This document shows positions 7,938-16,318 of a stretch of DNA of 42,992 bases, piece by piece. Position numbers and translations under genes: made by a program. The first letter of the stretch is position 1. The number at the start of each line of letters is the position of its first letter. The DNA comes from Massilia sp. TS11 (GTDB lineage: Bacteria; Pseudomonadota; Gammaproteobacteria; Burkholderiales; Burkholderiaceae_D), in the NCBI RefSeq assembly GCF_022012445.1, contig NZ_JAKLTS010000021.1, positions 1 through 42,992 on the forward strand. Direction: 5' to 3'. The notes under the pieces were generated by a model. The model ran no database searches. It was not told the DNA's origin and was given only the letters and a program-made list of their open reading frames with translations.

Positions 7938-9110
7938 CTAGTGGATGAGGCCGGCGCTGCGGCTCAGTTCCGTGCCCGGGCGCCAGACGTAACCCGAGGC
8001 CACGCGTTCCGACGGCATGCCCTCGCTATTGATATGCGTGCGGTAGGCCAGGCTGGCCTGGCTTTCCTCGTCCAGGCCGACAAAATCGGCGCCGCGCGCG
8101 CGCAGGCCCAGTTCCTGCTCCAGCGTCTGGCGGATAAAGCGGCGCTGGCTCTTGTGTTCCATCGGCGGCGGCAGATCGGCCGTGACCAGCTCGGCCGGAT
8201 CGCGCCCCTCGTGCTGCTGGAACAGCGCGGCGACTGCGTGGAAGTGGCCGAGCTCGTAGTCGAGAAAGCGCTCCCAGATCGCCTTGATGGCCGGATTGGT
8301 CTCCTGCTCGACGCAGCTGTAGTAGTTGTAGACCTCGGTCGCCTCGTGCAGCAGCCACTGCGCCAGCCAGCTCTGCTGCGGGTCCAGGAGCGACTCGTAC
8401 TGGGTGACATGCTGCTCCTCGATCGAGGCGATCTCGGCATACAGCTGGCGCGCCAGCGGATCGCTGAACAGCGGCCCCACATGCATGTAGTAGTCGTGCG
8501 TCTGGTATTCGGAGCCGGCCAGGGTCAGCACATGCAGCTTGCTCAGAAACTGGCTCTGCGCCGTGTCGTAGGGGCGGCGCAGATCGTCCTCGGGCGCGCG
8601 GTGCTCGACGCAGGTCGGGCGGCCGGGCAGGATGTCGGTATAGCTTTGCAGGATATTGTTCGCATCCTTGCCCTCCAGCCGGTCGAGCAGGGCCGCGTAC
8701 CGGTACAGATGGTCGAAGTCCTCCAGCAGGCCGAAGCGGAAGGTCTGGGCCAGATAGGGATCGGGCTCGCGCAGCGCCATCGACGCCGTCAGCTCGATCG
8801 CCACCTGCTCATAGCCGATGGTCGTCTCCAGCGGCGAATGGTCGGCCCCCAGCAGCCAGTTGACCATCGTGGCCTGATGCTGCTCGACGCGCCGGATCTG
8901 GGCCAGCGGCAGGCGCAGCGCCGCGTTCTGGCGCGCGGCCATATGCGAGAAGCGGATCGCCTCCGTCTCGATCCCGTTCATGAGAATGACGCGCACCCGC
9001 GTGAAGGCGTCGTCATCGAGCTTGCTGATGCTTGGCTGCACCAGCTCGCGCCAGCTGAAACGCTGCTGATCGAGCGGATAGCCCGGGGTATGCAAAAGCG
9101 AAAGTGCCAT
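7938..9110 (-). CDS. Large ferritin-like protein, possible tandem di-iron domains
   Basis: This 390-residue protein has a canonical ferritin-like half at about residues 195-300, with Glu231-x-x-His234 (IEEQH) and Glu286-x-x-His289 (YELGH) plus Glu201 and Glu256/259 on the other helices. The first half (about 40-145) shows a partly matching set, Glu50, Glu76/His78, Glu106 and Asp131-x-x-His134, which suggests a duplicated domain with altered ligands. No signal peptide is seen. AGGAGGG precedes the ATG. The gene sits between the OBAP-like gene (25 bp upstream) and the shorter ferritin-like gene (8 bp downstream). Function is unknown; oxygen or peroxide chemistry is likely from the ligands. Confidence 0.75.
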   Translation of the reverse strand: MALSLLHTPGYPLDQQRFSWRELVQPSISKLDDDAFTRVRVILMNGIETEAIRFSHMAARQNAALRLPLAQIRRVEQHQATMVNWLLGADHSPLETTIGYEQVAIELTASMALREPDPYLAQTFRFGLLEDFDHLYRYAALLDRLEGKDANNILQSYTDILPGRPTCVEHRAPEDDLRRPYDTAQSQFLSKLHVLTLAGSEYQTHDYYMHVGPLFSDPLARQLYAEIASIEEQHVTQYESLLDPQQSWLAQWLLHEATEVYNYYSCVEQETNPAIKAIWERFLDYELGHFHAVAALFQQHEGRDPAELVTADLPPPMEHKSQRRFIRQTLEQELGLRARGADFVGLDEESQASLAYRTHINSEGMPSERVASGYVWRPGTELSRSAGLIH

Positions 9111-9135
9111 AAGCCCTCCTGTCTGGATGCGCCGC

Positions 9136-9903
9136 TCAGGGCGGGCGCACGCCCGGTATGGCCAGCGTGGGCCGGCCGAAGGAATCGCGCAGGGCGTCCG
9201 CGCCCTGCTGCGGCAAAGCCAGAGCCTGCAGGTCCTGCCGGTTCTGGCGCGCGACGGCCGTGCTCAGGCCCAGGCGCTTGTCGCGCCCCTCGACCAGACC
9301 GGGCGCGGCCTCGCCATCGCGGTTGAACGACCAGGCCAGCACCGGCTCGCCAAAGGGCAGCGGGTCGGCCCCTTCGCCAAACACGCCGCTGTGCCAGAAA
9401 TGCCAGGTTTTGCCGTAGCTATTGAGCTTCTGGCGCATCAGCGCATGTTCGGCCAGGCGCGGTATGCCGGGCGCCTGCAGCTGCCCGCTGAGAATTTCGC
9501 CATTGTGCGGATGCCAGAAGGCGCGCTCGGCCGCGGGCAGGCCGGCGAACAATTTGTCGGAAATGATGAACTCCACACCGGTGAGATTGGCCGCCGCCGT
9601 GTTCGCATCGAACAGCACGCACTGGGCGAAATCCTCATTCACCTGATGACAGTAATGGTGTGCCTCCATCTGGCGCTGCGGCGCAGCCTTTAGCGGGTGA
9701 AAGCCCGACAGATAGATGTCGAAGCCCTGCACCGGGCGCGCGCTTTGCAGCAGGTCGGCGCCGCGCTCCAGCAGGCCCGTGCGGGCCGAGGTGGGCGCGC
9801 CAGGCGGCACGATGGGCGGCGCGACCTTCTCCTGCGCCATGACCAGGGTGAGCAGGCAGAGCGACACAAGCGCAAGCACAGCAGCAACACGATGCCAGAC
9901 CAT
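9136..9903 (-). CDS. Secreted OBAP/DUF1264 family protein
   Basis: The 255-residue product begins with a signal peptide (hydrophobic stretch VAAVLALVSLCLLTLVMA, cleavage before QEKV) and carries the whole DUF1264 pattern: YLSGFHPLK, then MEAHHYCHQVNEDFAQCVLFD, GVEFIISDKLF, FWHPHNGEILSGQL, and SYGKTWHFWHSG. The family includes plant oil-body-associated proteins; in bacteria no function is settled. The many conserved His and Cys residues suggest metal binding (inference). The ATG at 9903 has GGAGG six bases upstream and starts the signal peptide, so it is preferred over longer in-frame versions up to 10056. It is the first gene of the operon with the two ferritin-like genes. Confidence 0.85.
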   Translation of the reverse strand: MVWHRVAAVLALVSLCLLTLVMAQEKVAPPIVPPGAPTSARTGLLERGADLLQSARPVQGFDIYLSGFHPLKAAPQRQMEAHHYCHQVNEDFAQCVLFDANTAAANLTGVEFIISDKLFAGLPAAERAFWHPHNGEILSGQLQAPGIPRLAEHALMRQKLNSYGKTWHFWHSGVFGEGADPLPFGEPVLAWSFNRDGEAAPGLVEGRDKRLGLSTAVARQNRQDLQALALPQQGADALRDSFGRPTLAIPGVRPP

Positions 9904-10025
9904 GACAACCTCCGTTTCATGGCCCACTCTACGCCGCGCCTGCGCGCCGCCGCCACACGATACGGGTCGGCAAACGCGCCGCGCGCCGCCATGGCATACT
10001 GGAATTTTCACTCTCCCCGAACGCC

Positions 10026-10325
10026 ATGCACTACGCCCTGTTCTACACCTACGCACCCGACTATATGAGCCGCCGCGAACTGTACCGCGCCGCCCACCTC
10101 GCCCTGGCCTGGGAATCGGTCGAGCGCGGCGAACTGCAGCTCGGCGGCGCGCTCGGCGAGCCGACCGACACCGGCCTGCTGATCTTCCGCTGCGACAGCC
10201 CGGCCCCGATCGAACGCTTCGTCGCCGCCGACCCGTATGTGCTGCATGGCGTCGTCACCGCCTGGCGCATCCGTCCCTGGACCACCGTGGTCGGCCCCGA
10301 GGCCAGCACGCCCATCCGTCCGTGA
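10026..10325 (+). CDS. YciI-like family protein
   Basis: The 99-residue protein has the YciI/ferredoxin-like fold pattern: MHYALFYTYAPDYMSRRELYRAAHL at the start, GALGEPTDTGLLIFRC in the middle and FVAADPYVLHGVVTAWRIRPW near the end. YciI proteins are small putative enzymes, with an active-site His-Asp pair in the best-studied members; here His24 and Asp69 in AADPYV are the probable equivalents. Its stop overlaps the GTG start of the next gene, so the two are coupled. The exact reaction is unknown. Confidence 0.85.
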   Translation: MHYALFYTYAPDYMSRRELYRAAHLALAWESVERGELQLGGALGEPTDTGLLIFRCDSPAPIERFVAADPYVLHGVVTAWRIRPWTTVVGPEASTPIRP

Positions 10326-10909
10326 ATTATCTGGCCCACGTACTGCTTGCCAGCCATAGCGCGCCGGCCATGGTCGGCGCCATGCTGGGCGACTTCGTCA
10401 AGGCCGACGTCAGCGCCTGGCCGCCCGAGATGGCGCGCGAAATCACCCTGCACCGCCTGATCGACAGCTACACCGACCGCCATCCCGAAGTGGCCGCTGC
10501 GCGCGCCCGCTTCGCCCCGGGCCGGCGCCGCTTTGCCGGCATCGCGCTCGACGTGTTCTACGACCATGCGCTGAGCCGCCAGTGGGACCGGCACAGCGAC
10601 CAGGACCGGGCCGCCCTGATCGCCGACTTCTACCGCGCCCTCGACAGCCACGCCGCCCTGCTGCCGCCGCGTCTGGCCGCCCTCGCCCCGCGCCTGATCG
10701 CGCACGACTGGCTGAGCGCCTATGCCGACTGGGACGGCGTGCGCATCAGCCTGGAGCGCATGGCCCAGCGCCTATCGCGCAATGGCGAGCTGCTGCGCGA
10801 CAGCGTGCTCGACCTCGAAACCCACTACGCCGAGTTCAGCGCCGGCTTCGAACGCTTCTTCCCCGAGCTGCAACAGTACGTGGTGACCACGCGCGCTGCG
10901 ATGGTTTAG
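10322..10909 (+). CDS. ACP phosphodiesterase (AcpH family)
   Basis: The 195-residue protein starts with NYLAHVLLAS and contains LGDFVKADV, LHRLIDSYTDRHPEV, and FYDHALSRQW, matching the AcpH/DUF479 family that removes the phosphopantetheine arm from acyl carrier protein (HD-domain phosphohydrolase fold, metal ligands His and Asp). The start is GTG at 10322, overlapping the stop of the YciI-like gene by 4 bp (GTGA); longer in-frame forms run through that gene in another frame and are unlikely. The 3' end overlaps the convergent vWA-like gene by 3 bp. Confidence 0.88.
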   Translation: MNYLAHVLLASHSAPAMVGAMLGDFVKADVSAWPPEMAREITLHRLIDSYTDRHPEVAAARARFAPGRRRFAGIALDVFYDHALSRQWDRHSDQDRAALIADFYRALDSHAALLPPRLAALAPRLIAHDWLSAYADWDGVRISLERMAQRLSRNGELLRDSVLDLETHYAEFSAGFERFFPELQQYVVTTRAAMV

Positions 10910-11763
10910 CGAAGCGGCGCCAGCAGCGCAGGCGCACCGAATTCGATCAAGTCGGCATGCGAACGACGGAAGTAGGTGTCCCAGAAACTCTTCAGTGCCG
11001 CCATCGTCTTCGGGTCACGGTAGGACTGCGGCCCCTTGTTGCTCGACTTCGTATCACCGCCGATCAAACCGGCCCCCATCACATAAATCTCGGCACCACC
11101 AAAATCGGCTGTCAGCTTTTCCTGTTCCAGCTTTTTCAGCTCAACATTTGGATCAATGCGGCGCACACCACCATTTTGGTAGAAACTGGAAATTGAGGAA
11201 TTCTCCAGCATGTCCGACACCAGCAGTACTTTGCGCCGGCCCGCCTGTGCAGCCGCCACCTGCTGCGACAGTGCCGACAAACTGGATAGAATATCGGAGC
11301 GCGCCAAGGTACTGGTACTTGCTGCCAGCACCTTGCCAATCGCCTCACGCACCAGACGCTGACCGAATTCCGCTTGCCCCTTCAGGCAGGAATCAAACTG
11401 ACGCAATTTGGGCACGCTGATACTGTCACGCAAACGCGCATCGATCGGGGCCTCCAAAGTGCCGCCCGCAACGCCGTCCAGATAACGCCCCTGCGAGAAG
11501 GCCGAAAAGCGGTACACAGCGACCTGTGTACCCGGCTGCAGCTGCGGCCGAACCGCATCCCACAGCGCGCGCTGCAGACTGTCGTCCAGGACCACGGTCT
11601 CATCAAGGACGATGAACAACGCCTGCACGCTAGCAGGCGCCGGCACCTCGAGCTTTCCGGCCGCGTAGCAGCTGGGTATCTGATTGTGCAGACTTGCGGC
11701 CAGTACGGGCTGACTAGCCAGACAGACCGACAGCAGCAGCATCTTCAGCAAAGTCTGTTTCAC
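10906..11763 (-). CDS. Periplasmic vWA-like protein of an uncharacterised envelope cluster
   Basis: The 285-residue protein has a signal peptide (residues 1-23, cleavage after VLAA) and then a pattern of alternating strands and helices like a von Willebrand A fold: ALFIVLDETV as first strand, QVAVYRFSAFSQG as second, and RKVLLVSDMLENSS as the strand carrying the third loop. The metal site (DxSxS) is not intact, the first loop reading LDETVVLD. The last gene of a three-gene minus-strand cluster, it overlaps the membrane-protein gene by 4 bp. I do not recognise a named family; the vWA assignment is by pattern only. Base composition is visibly lower in GC than flanking genes. Confidence 0.75.
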   Translation of the reverse strand: MKQTLLKMLLLSVCLASQPVLAASLHNQIPSCYAAGKLEVPAPASVQALFIVLDETVVLDDSLQRALWDAVRPQLQPGTQVAVYRFSAFSQGRYLDGVAGGTLEAPIDARLRDSISVPKLRQFDSCLKGQAEFGQRLVREAIGKVLAASTSTLARSDILSSLSALSQQVAAAQAGRRKVLLVSDMLENSSISSFYQNGGVRRIDPNVELKKLEQEKLTADFGGAEIYVMGAGLIGGDTKSSNKGPQSYRDPKTMAALKSFWDTYFRRSHADLIEFGAPALLAPLR

Positions 11764-13199
11764 AGCAGATCCTCAACTTCCTTGGCGAGTGCTTGTTCGT
11801 GCGCCACCTTTTCCTCGGCTGCACGCGCCTCCTTGCGCGCCTTCAGCAGCGGCGCCACTTCGGCGCGCAAGGCCGGATCCAAGGCCATCAGATAGCGTTT
11901 GGCGCCCTCGCGGTCGCTGCCAAAGCCGTCGATCCGGGCAACCACGTCCTCCGGTGTCAGGCGCGCCGACGTGGCATTCGCCTGGGCCACAGCCTCGCCG
12001 GGCCGGCCCGGCCGCTCAAGCAGGAAATTCTCAAAGGTGTTCTTCAGACCCAGACCGATATTCGCGTGTTGTTCCGCCAAGCGCTGCTGTAGCGTTGTCA
12101 ACTTGGCTTCTGCCTTCGCCAGAATCGGGCTGAAATAACGCAGATAGTCGTCGTAGGTCGAGAACCCAAGCGTGCCACGGTAGGCATCGATACTATTCTT
12201 TCCAGCGAAGCCCCACTTATAGCCGGCAATGATGCCGACAGCCTGCGTGACCACGAAGATGAAAGCCAACATCACAAACGCCGACATACCCTCCATGCGG
12301 TCCGAATCGCGCACGTCCTCCTGCGCCTTGGCGTCGGCCGCCTGCTGCGGCGCGGTCACCGCATCCGGCAAGGTCCCGCCATTCCCGAACGGATTGCCGG
12401 AAGCCGGCGCGCTCGCTGTACTGGCTTGAATAGTCTCGCGCGCCTGAACACTTGCCAAGTGCTTTACCCGCATCACTGTTGAAGCCACGGCGATCGTCAC
12501 GATCACCGCCACGGCAATCCCCATCAAGGTGTAGGAGCCTTCGCTGCCGACGCGATTCACGCATTGCGTGTAATGTGGATAAACATCGTCGCCGTGCTGA
12601 TCATCTTTCAGCGTGATGTTCTCGGTACGGAACTTGCCCTTCTGACCCTCATCACGCCATTCCTTCTGGCAGCGGCGCACCAGATTGGTCCGATACATCT
12701 GATGGCCAGCCTGGTGAGTCAAGAAGCCAAGCACCACACACAAAACAAACACGATACCGGCCATCAGCAGCAGACGCGTGTTTTCGGATCCCTCCATTGC
12801 CATCCAACTACCGAGCAAATAAGAGAAGCCCATGCCTTCCGCGATGATCAAAAGACCCAGCACCAGGAACAACCAACCCGGAGTCGGACTACGTCCGGTA
12901 TCCCCAGCCTTGGCCATATAGTCGATCCGGCGATTGAATTCAGCCTCGCTGGTCAGATTGACGAACTGGCGATAGTCCGTGCACAAGGTGCGCTCGGAGT
13001 TCGTCCAGGAATTGTCCTTCGCGTAGCGCGAGGAGTCGCGCGCCAGACGCGCCAGCTTGCCGATCAAGGGCAAGCCGTACCAAAAATTCAACCACCAGAA
13101 GTCGATGCGGAATTTAAACGTGACATAGATCGCCAGCAGGACCACTAGGGCCACCAGAGACTGCAGCAGCGCGAGATGATTGGAAAAGAGTTCGCTCAT
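11760..13199 (-). CDS. Polytopic membrane protein of the envelope cluster, unknown function
   Basis: The 479-residue protein has five likely membrane segments at about residues 10-28, 109-130, 142-161, 223-243 and 305-328, a hydrophilic stretch 162-222 with three cysteines in the wider loop region, a Pro/Ala/Gly-rich linker (257-300) and a long charged C-terminal region (345-479) predicted to be helical or coiled coil (AKAEAKLTTLQQRLAEQ and RKEARAAEEKVAHEQALAKE). I do not recognise the family. It lies between the OmpA-type gene (15 bp upstream) and the vWA-like gene (4-bp overlap), so the three products probably form one complex across the envelope. Confidence 0.8.
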   Translation of the reverse strand: MSELFSNHLALLQSLVALVVLLAIYVTFKFRIDFWWLNFWYGLPLIGKLARLARDSSRYAKDNSWTNSERTLCTDYRQFVNLTSEAEFNRRIDYMAKAGDTGRSPTPGWLFLVLGLLIIAEGMGFSYLLGSWMAMEGSENTRLLLMAGIVFVLCVVLGFLTHQAGHQMYRTNLVRRCQKEWRDEGQKGKFRTENITLKDDQHGDDVYPHYTQCVNRVGSEGSYTLMGIAVAVIVTIAVASTVMRVKHLASVQARETIQASTASAPASGNPFGNGGTLPDAVTAPQQAADAKAQEDVRDSDRMEGMSAFVMLAFIFVVTQAVGIIAGYKWGFAGKNSIDAYRGTLGFSTYDDYLRYFSPILAKAEAKLTTLQQRLAEQHANIGLGLKNTFENFLLERPGRPGEAVAQANATSARLTPEDVVARIDGFGSDREGAKRYLMALDPALRAEVAPLLKARKEARAAEEKVAHEQALAKEVEDLL

Positions 13200-13214
13200 A
13201 GCTTAGTTACTCGC

Positions 13215-14897
13215 TCAGGATTTTTTGACGATACGCGGATTGAAATCCGCAACCATGCGCTTGCCATTCGCGCTGTAATAGAGGCTGGAACCAATCGCCT
13301 GGCTGGGATCACGACGCGGAATCACGATATCCATGCAGCCAACCGGTCCATTCACGAACACGCGATACAACAGGCCCTGCTCGCCCTGATAGGTATTCAC
13401 CTCCGGCTCGACCATGTAGTCGGGGCGCGACTGTGCGTTCAGGTTGTCGGCATTGCGAAACACCAGCAGGGTCGGGCGATGCGCTGGCGCCGCGCCGTCG
13501 CGCAGCACAGCCACATGGGTAAGCGCCACAAGGTGGCCGTTCACCTTATCCGTCCAAGAAGTGTCGTACAGGTTTGGCATGAACTCTGCCGTTGGGTAAG
13601 GCCGCCCGGTGGCGGCGCTGCGCACCGGGTGGGCCACACGGGCGTGGTCCTCCTGGCAGCTGCGCGCCATCGGCAGATCATCCGCCATTGCACTCGAGAT
13701 GAGCTGCCAGCCCCGGCTGACCACTGGCTTGCCAATGTTTATGATCGCGGCGCCGGCGGTGACAGGGCGGCCACCAAAATCAAAGCCGGGCCCTGCGACG
13801 ACCACCGGGGCCGCTGGCGCCGCCGGCGCGGGCGCGACGCGCGGCTTGGGACTGGCGGCCTTCGACGTGCGCGTTTTCGGAGCCGGTTCCGGTCCCGCCA
13901 GCACAACAGGTGCTGCTGCCGGGATGGTCGACATAGCAGCCGACTCGTGCGGCGAATCCTTGACCTGAGCCCGATAAAACTGTTGATTCGGGCGGCGGCT
14001 AGCCAAGTAGCGCTGGAAGCTCGCCTCATCGCTCAAGTCGACGATATCAACCCGACGATTACGTGCACGCCCTTCAGCGCTGCGGTTGTCAGCAATCGGC
14101 TGCGTCTCACCACTTCCCTGATAAAACACCTGCTCCGCAGGAAAGCCTGCTTCGATGAATAGTTTGGCGACAGCCTGTGCGCGCTGCTCCGACAGGTCGG
14201 CATTCAGCCGTGAATTACCGGTATCGTCAGTATGCCCAACAACCAATACACGCTTTTGGCGCAGACCGGCCACAGCATTGGCCTGCTCCTGGGTGGCTCC
14301 CGATGGCAGCGCGTCAGCGCGATACGGCGTTGCGTAGGAATTCGCGATGTCGCGGAAGGCACGCTCGGCCTGTGGATTCAGGCGGTTCGCCCCGGTGTCG
14401 AACTGACTGCTCAAGGCGGCATTACCCTCGCCTTCACCACCGACGCTATCGGTCAATTCCCGGCTACTGCCATCCGCGACCGAAACCAACAAGCCCAGCG
14501 TCTGATCCTTGGCGACTGGCGGCTCGTCCTCCAGCTGCAGCGCAGCCGCACGCACCTCAGCCATCTGCATCTGCAACTGATTGCGCTGCGCGATTTTATG
14601 GAGTTCGCACTTGCGCTTGTCGATTTCAGAACCAAGATAATTGCCTAGGGCCAAGCCACCCAGAGCCCCAACAGCCACGGCCAGCTTGTTGCCATTGCCC
14701 TTGCCGACCTGACTGCCAAGCAATCCGCCAAGCAAGGCTCCAATCACCGCGCCAGCGACCTGGCCGGTCTTTTGAGCGCAAGGGTCGTCTCCTCCGCCGC
14801 TTCTATCTGCCGCATATGCGGTGCCGGAGCTTGCGTGGGCAAAAATACTGCCCAGCACAAGCGTCAGCACGCTGCGCCGAAATACCTGCTTTTGCAT
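13215..14897 (-). CDS. OmpA-type peptidoglycan-binding protein with glycine zipper and novel C-terminal domain
   Basis: The 560-residue protein has a signal peptide (about 1-29), a glycine-zipper segment (46-91, repeated GxxxG such as GALLGGLLGS and GALGGLALG), a helical region, and an OmpA domain (about 165-287) with the peptidoglycan-binding Asp224 (GHTDDTG) and Arg281 (ARNRRVDI). An Ala/Pro-rich linker (320-370) leads to a C-terminal domain of about 190 residues that I do not recognise. In most OmpA-domain proteins the domain is at the C-terminus, so this extension is unusual. The ATG at 14897 has GGGAGAG upstream and starts the signal peptide; a longer form to 14999 has neither. Confidence 0.85.
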   Translation of the reverse strand: MQKQVFRRSVLTLVLGSIFAHASSGTAYAADRSGGGDDPCAQKTGQVAGAVIGALLGGLLGSQVGKGNGNKLAVAVGALGGLALGNYLGSEIDKRKCELHKIAQRNQLQMQMAEVRAAALQLEDEPPVAKDQTLGLLVSVADGSSRELTDSVGGEGEGNAALSSQFDTGANRLNPQAERAFRDIANSYATPYRADALPSGATQEQANAVAGLRQKRVLVVGHTDDTGNSRLNADLSEQRAQAVAKLFIEAGFPAEQVFYQGSGETQPIADNRSAEGRARNRRVDIVDLSDEASFQRYLASRRPNQQFYRAQVKDSPHESAAMSTIPAAAPVVLAGPEPAPKTRTSKAASPKPRVAPAPAAPAAPVVVAGPGFDFGGRPVTAGAAIINIGKPVVSRGWQLISSAMADDLPMARSCQEDHARVAHPVRSAATGRPYPTAEFMPNLYDTSWTDKVNGHLVALTHVAVLRDGAAPAHRPTLLVFRNADNLNAQSRPDYMVEPEVNTYQGEQGLLYRVFVNGPVGCMDIVIPRRDPSQAIGSSLYYSANGKRMVADFNPRIVKKS

Positions 14898-15120
14898 AGC
14901 TCTCCCATCACAGTCCGCTATCGGATCTAGGTTTATCGCCCCGAAAAGATGACTCGAGGCAATTACGATGGTAGCTTTTGATGAAGTGCCAATGTTCACA
15001 CAAAGTCACGTTTTATTTTTTATTAAACAGAGTAGCTGTCGCAACGCAACATTGATATTTTCATCAACCCGAGTAGAACGGGTTATGCTCGGCACTCCTT
15101 CCACCTGACAGGAGTTGCCG

Positions 15121-16233
15121 ATGCGCCTAGCCCGTACGCTCGTGATTGCGAGCCTCGCCCTGCCCGCCCTCGCCCAAGCACTGCCGCTCGGCTGGCAGAC
15201 CCGAAAACTCCAGCTCGGCGACGAAACCGTCAGCATCGCCAACGCCATCAATAATCTCGGCCGCATCGTCGGCACCGTGCAGGACAGCGACGGTGCACGC
15301 CACGCCGTCATCTTCGAGCAGAACACGGTGCGCGCCATCGGCACCCTGGGTGGCCTGCAAAGCGAGGCCAATGGCCTGAGCCCGCGCGGCGACATCGCCG
15401 GCTCGGCCCAGATCGACAACGGCTACTGGCACGCCTATGTGCGCGGGCTCGATGGCACGCTGCGCGACCTTGGCACCCTCGGCGGCCATAACAGCACGGC
15501 CATGGCCGTCAACAACCGGGGCCAGAGCGCCGGTTACGCCGACACCCCGGACCAGCAGTGGCACGCCTACTTCCACGACGGCACGCGCATGCGCGACATC
15601 GGCACCCTCGGTGGCCACTACAGCGCCGCCATGGGCCTGAACCTGGCGGGCCAGGTGGTCGGTCTGGCCGAAACGGCCGAGGGCCGCCGCCACGCTTTTC
15701 TCTATACGCCCGAACGCGGCCTGCAGGACCTGGGCACGCTCGGCGGCCGCCAGAGCGCGGCCTACGGCATCAATGAGCAGGGCGTGATCGTCGGCGTGGC
15801 CGAAACGGCGGACCGCGAACTGCACGCCTTCGTCTACAAGGACGGCAAGATGCACGATCTCGGCGCCGCGCTCGATAACGGCAGCAGCGCCGCCCTGGCC
15901 ATCAATAATCTGAACCAGGTGCTCGGCATCCACCGCGACGGCTACCGCCGCGCCTTCGTCTACGATAATCCGCGCGACGTGCGCTACCTGAGCGGCGACA
16001 ACTCGCTCTACCAGCCGCGCAGCATCAACGACCAGGGCGACATCGTCGGCGGCTTCCTGTCGCTGTCCAAGGTGCGCGCGGTAGTGCTGCGCGCGCTCAC
16101 CGTGCCGCCCGTGCACATGCAGCTGGGCGTGGCCCAGTGGCTGGCCCTGGCCATGGCCCTGCTGATGGGCGCCTGGCTGCTGCAGCGCCGCCTGCTCGAC
16201 TGGTGGCGTCCACGCCGCCAATGGCAGGATTGA
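15121..16233 (+). CDS. HAF-repeat extracellular protein with C-terminal membrane anchor
   Basis: The 370-residue protein has a signal peptide (about 1-20, ending in AQALP) and about seven tandem copies of a repeat near 45 residues long built on LGTLGGxxSxAxxIN, GQVVGxAxT and a HAF-Y tail. This is the HAF (extracellular repeat) family, probably a beta-propeller or beta-helix. It ends with a hydrophobic helix (WLALAMALLMGAWLL) and a basic tail (RRRQWQD), so it is likely anchored to the inner membrane or sorted by a C-terminal signal. GGAG at 15111-15114 supports the ATG at 15121 over a TTG six bases earlier. No function is known. Confidence 0.82.
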   Translation: MRLARTLVIASLALPALAQALPLGWQTRKLQLGDETVSIANAINNLGRIVGTVQDSDGARHAVIFEQNTVRAIGTLGGLQSEANGLSPRGDIAGSAQIDNGYWHAYVRGLDGTLRDLGTLGGHNSTAMAVNNRGQSAGYADTPDQQWHAYFHDGTRMRDIGTLGGHYSAAMGLNLAGQVVGLAETAEGRRHAFLYTPERGLQDLGTLGGRQSAAYGINEQGVIVGVAETADRELHAFVYKDGKMHDLGAALDNGSSAALAINNLNQVLGIHRDGYRRAFVYDNPRDVRYLSGDNSLYQPRSINDQGDIVGGFLSLSKVRAVVLRALTVPPVHMQLGVAQWLALAMALLMGAWLLQRRLLDWWRPRRQWQD

Positions 16234-16257
16234 GCGCGCCAATCGCGCTGATCGGAA

Positions 16258-16300
16258 AAGCCCATTGGACCGGCGCGCGCGCGACCGGCACAATGGGCTT
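16258..16300. terminator. Perfect inverted repeat between the HAF gene and a small ORF
   Basis: Arms AAGCCCATTG (16258-16267) and CAATGGGCTT (16291-16300) are perfect 10-bp complements around a GC-rich 23-nt loop that contains a direct ACCGGC-type repeat. It lies 24 bp after the HAF stop and 7 bp before the ribosome binding site of the 26-codon ORF, so it could end the HAF transcript or act as a structured 5' leader for the small gene. No T-run follows. Confidence 0.5.
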
Positions 16301-16318
16301 CAGTTCAAGGAGATCACC

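Noticed and set aside
10322..10324. Longer upstream start for the ACP phosphodiesterase gene (from 9716)
   Set aside because: The extra 202 codons run through the YciI-like gene in another frame and look non-coding; the GTG at 10322 gives the family N-terminus NYLAH.
10910..14900. Zorya ZorAB defence genes
   Set aside because: An OmpA protein and a membrane protein are adjacent, but the membrane protein lacks a MotA-like domain, and no ZorC, ZorD or ZorE-like helicase or nuclease is near.
15430..15850. Regular repeated DNA that could suggest a CRISPR array
   Set aside because: The repeats are coding, in frame, spaced about 135 bp and diverged at wobble positions; they encode HAF repeats.
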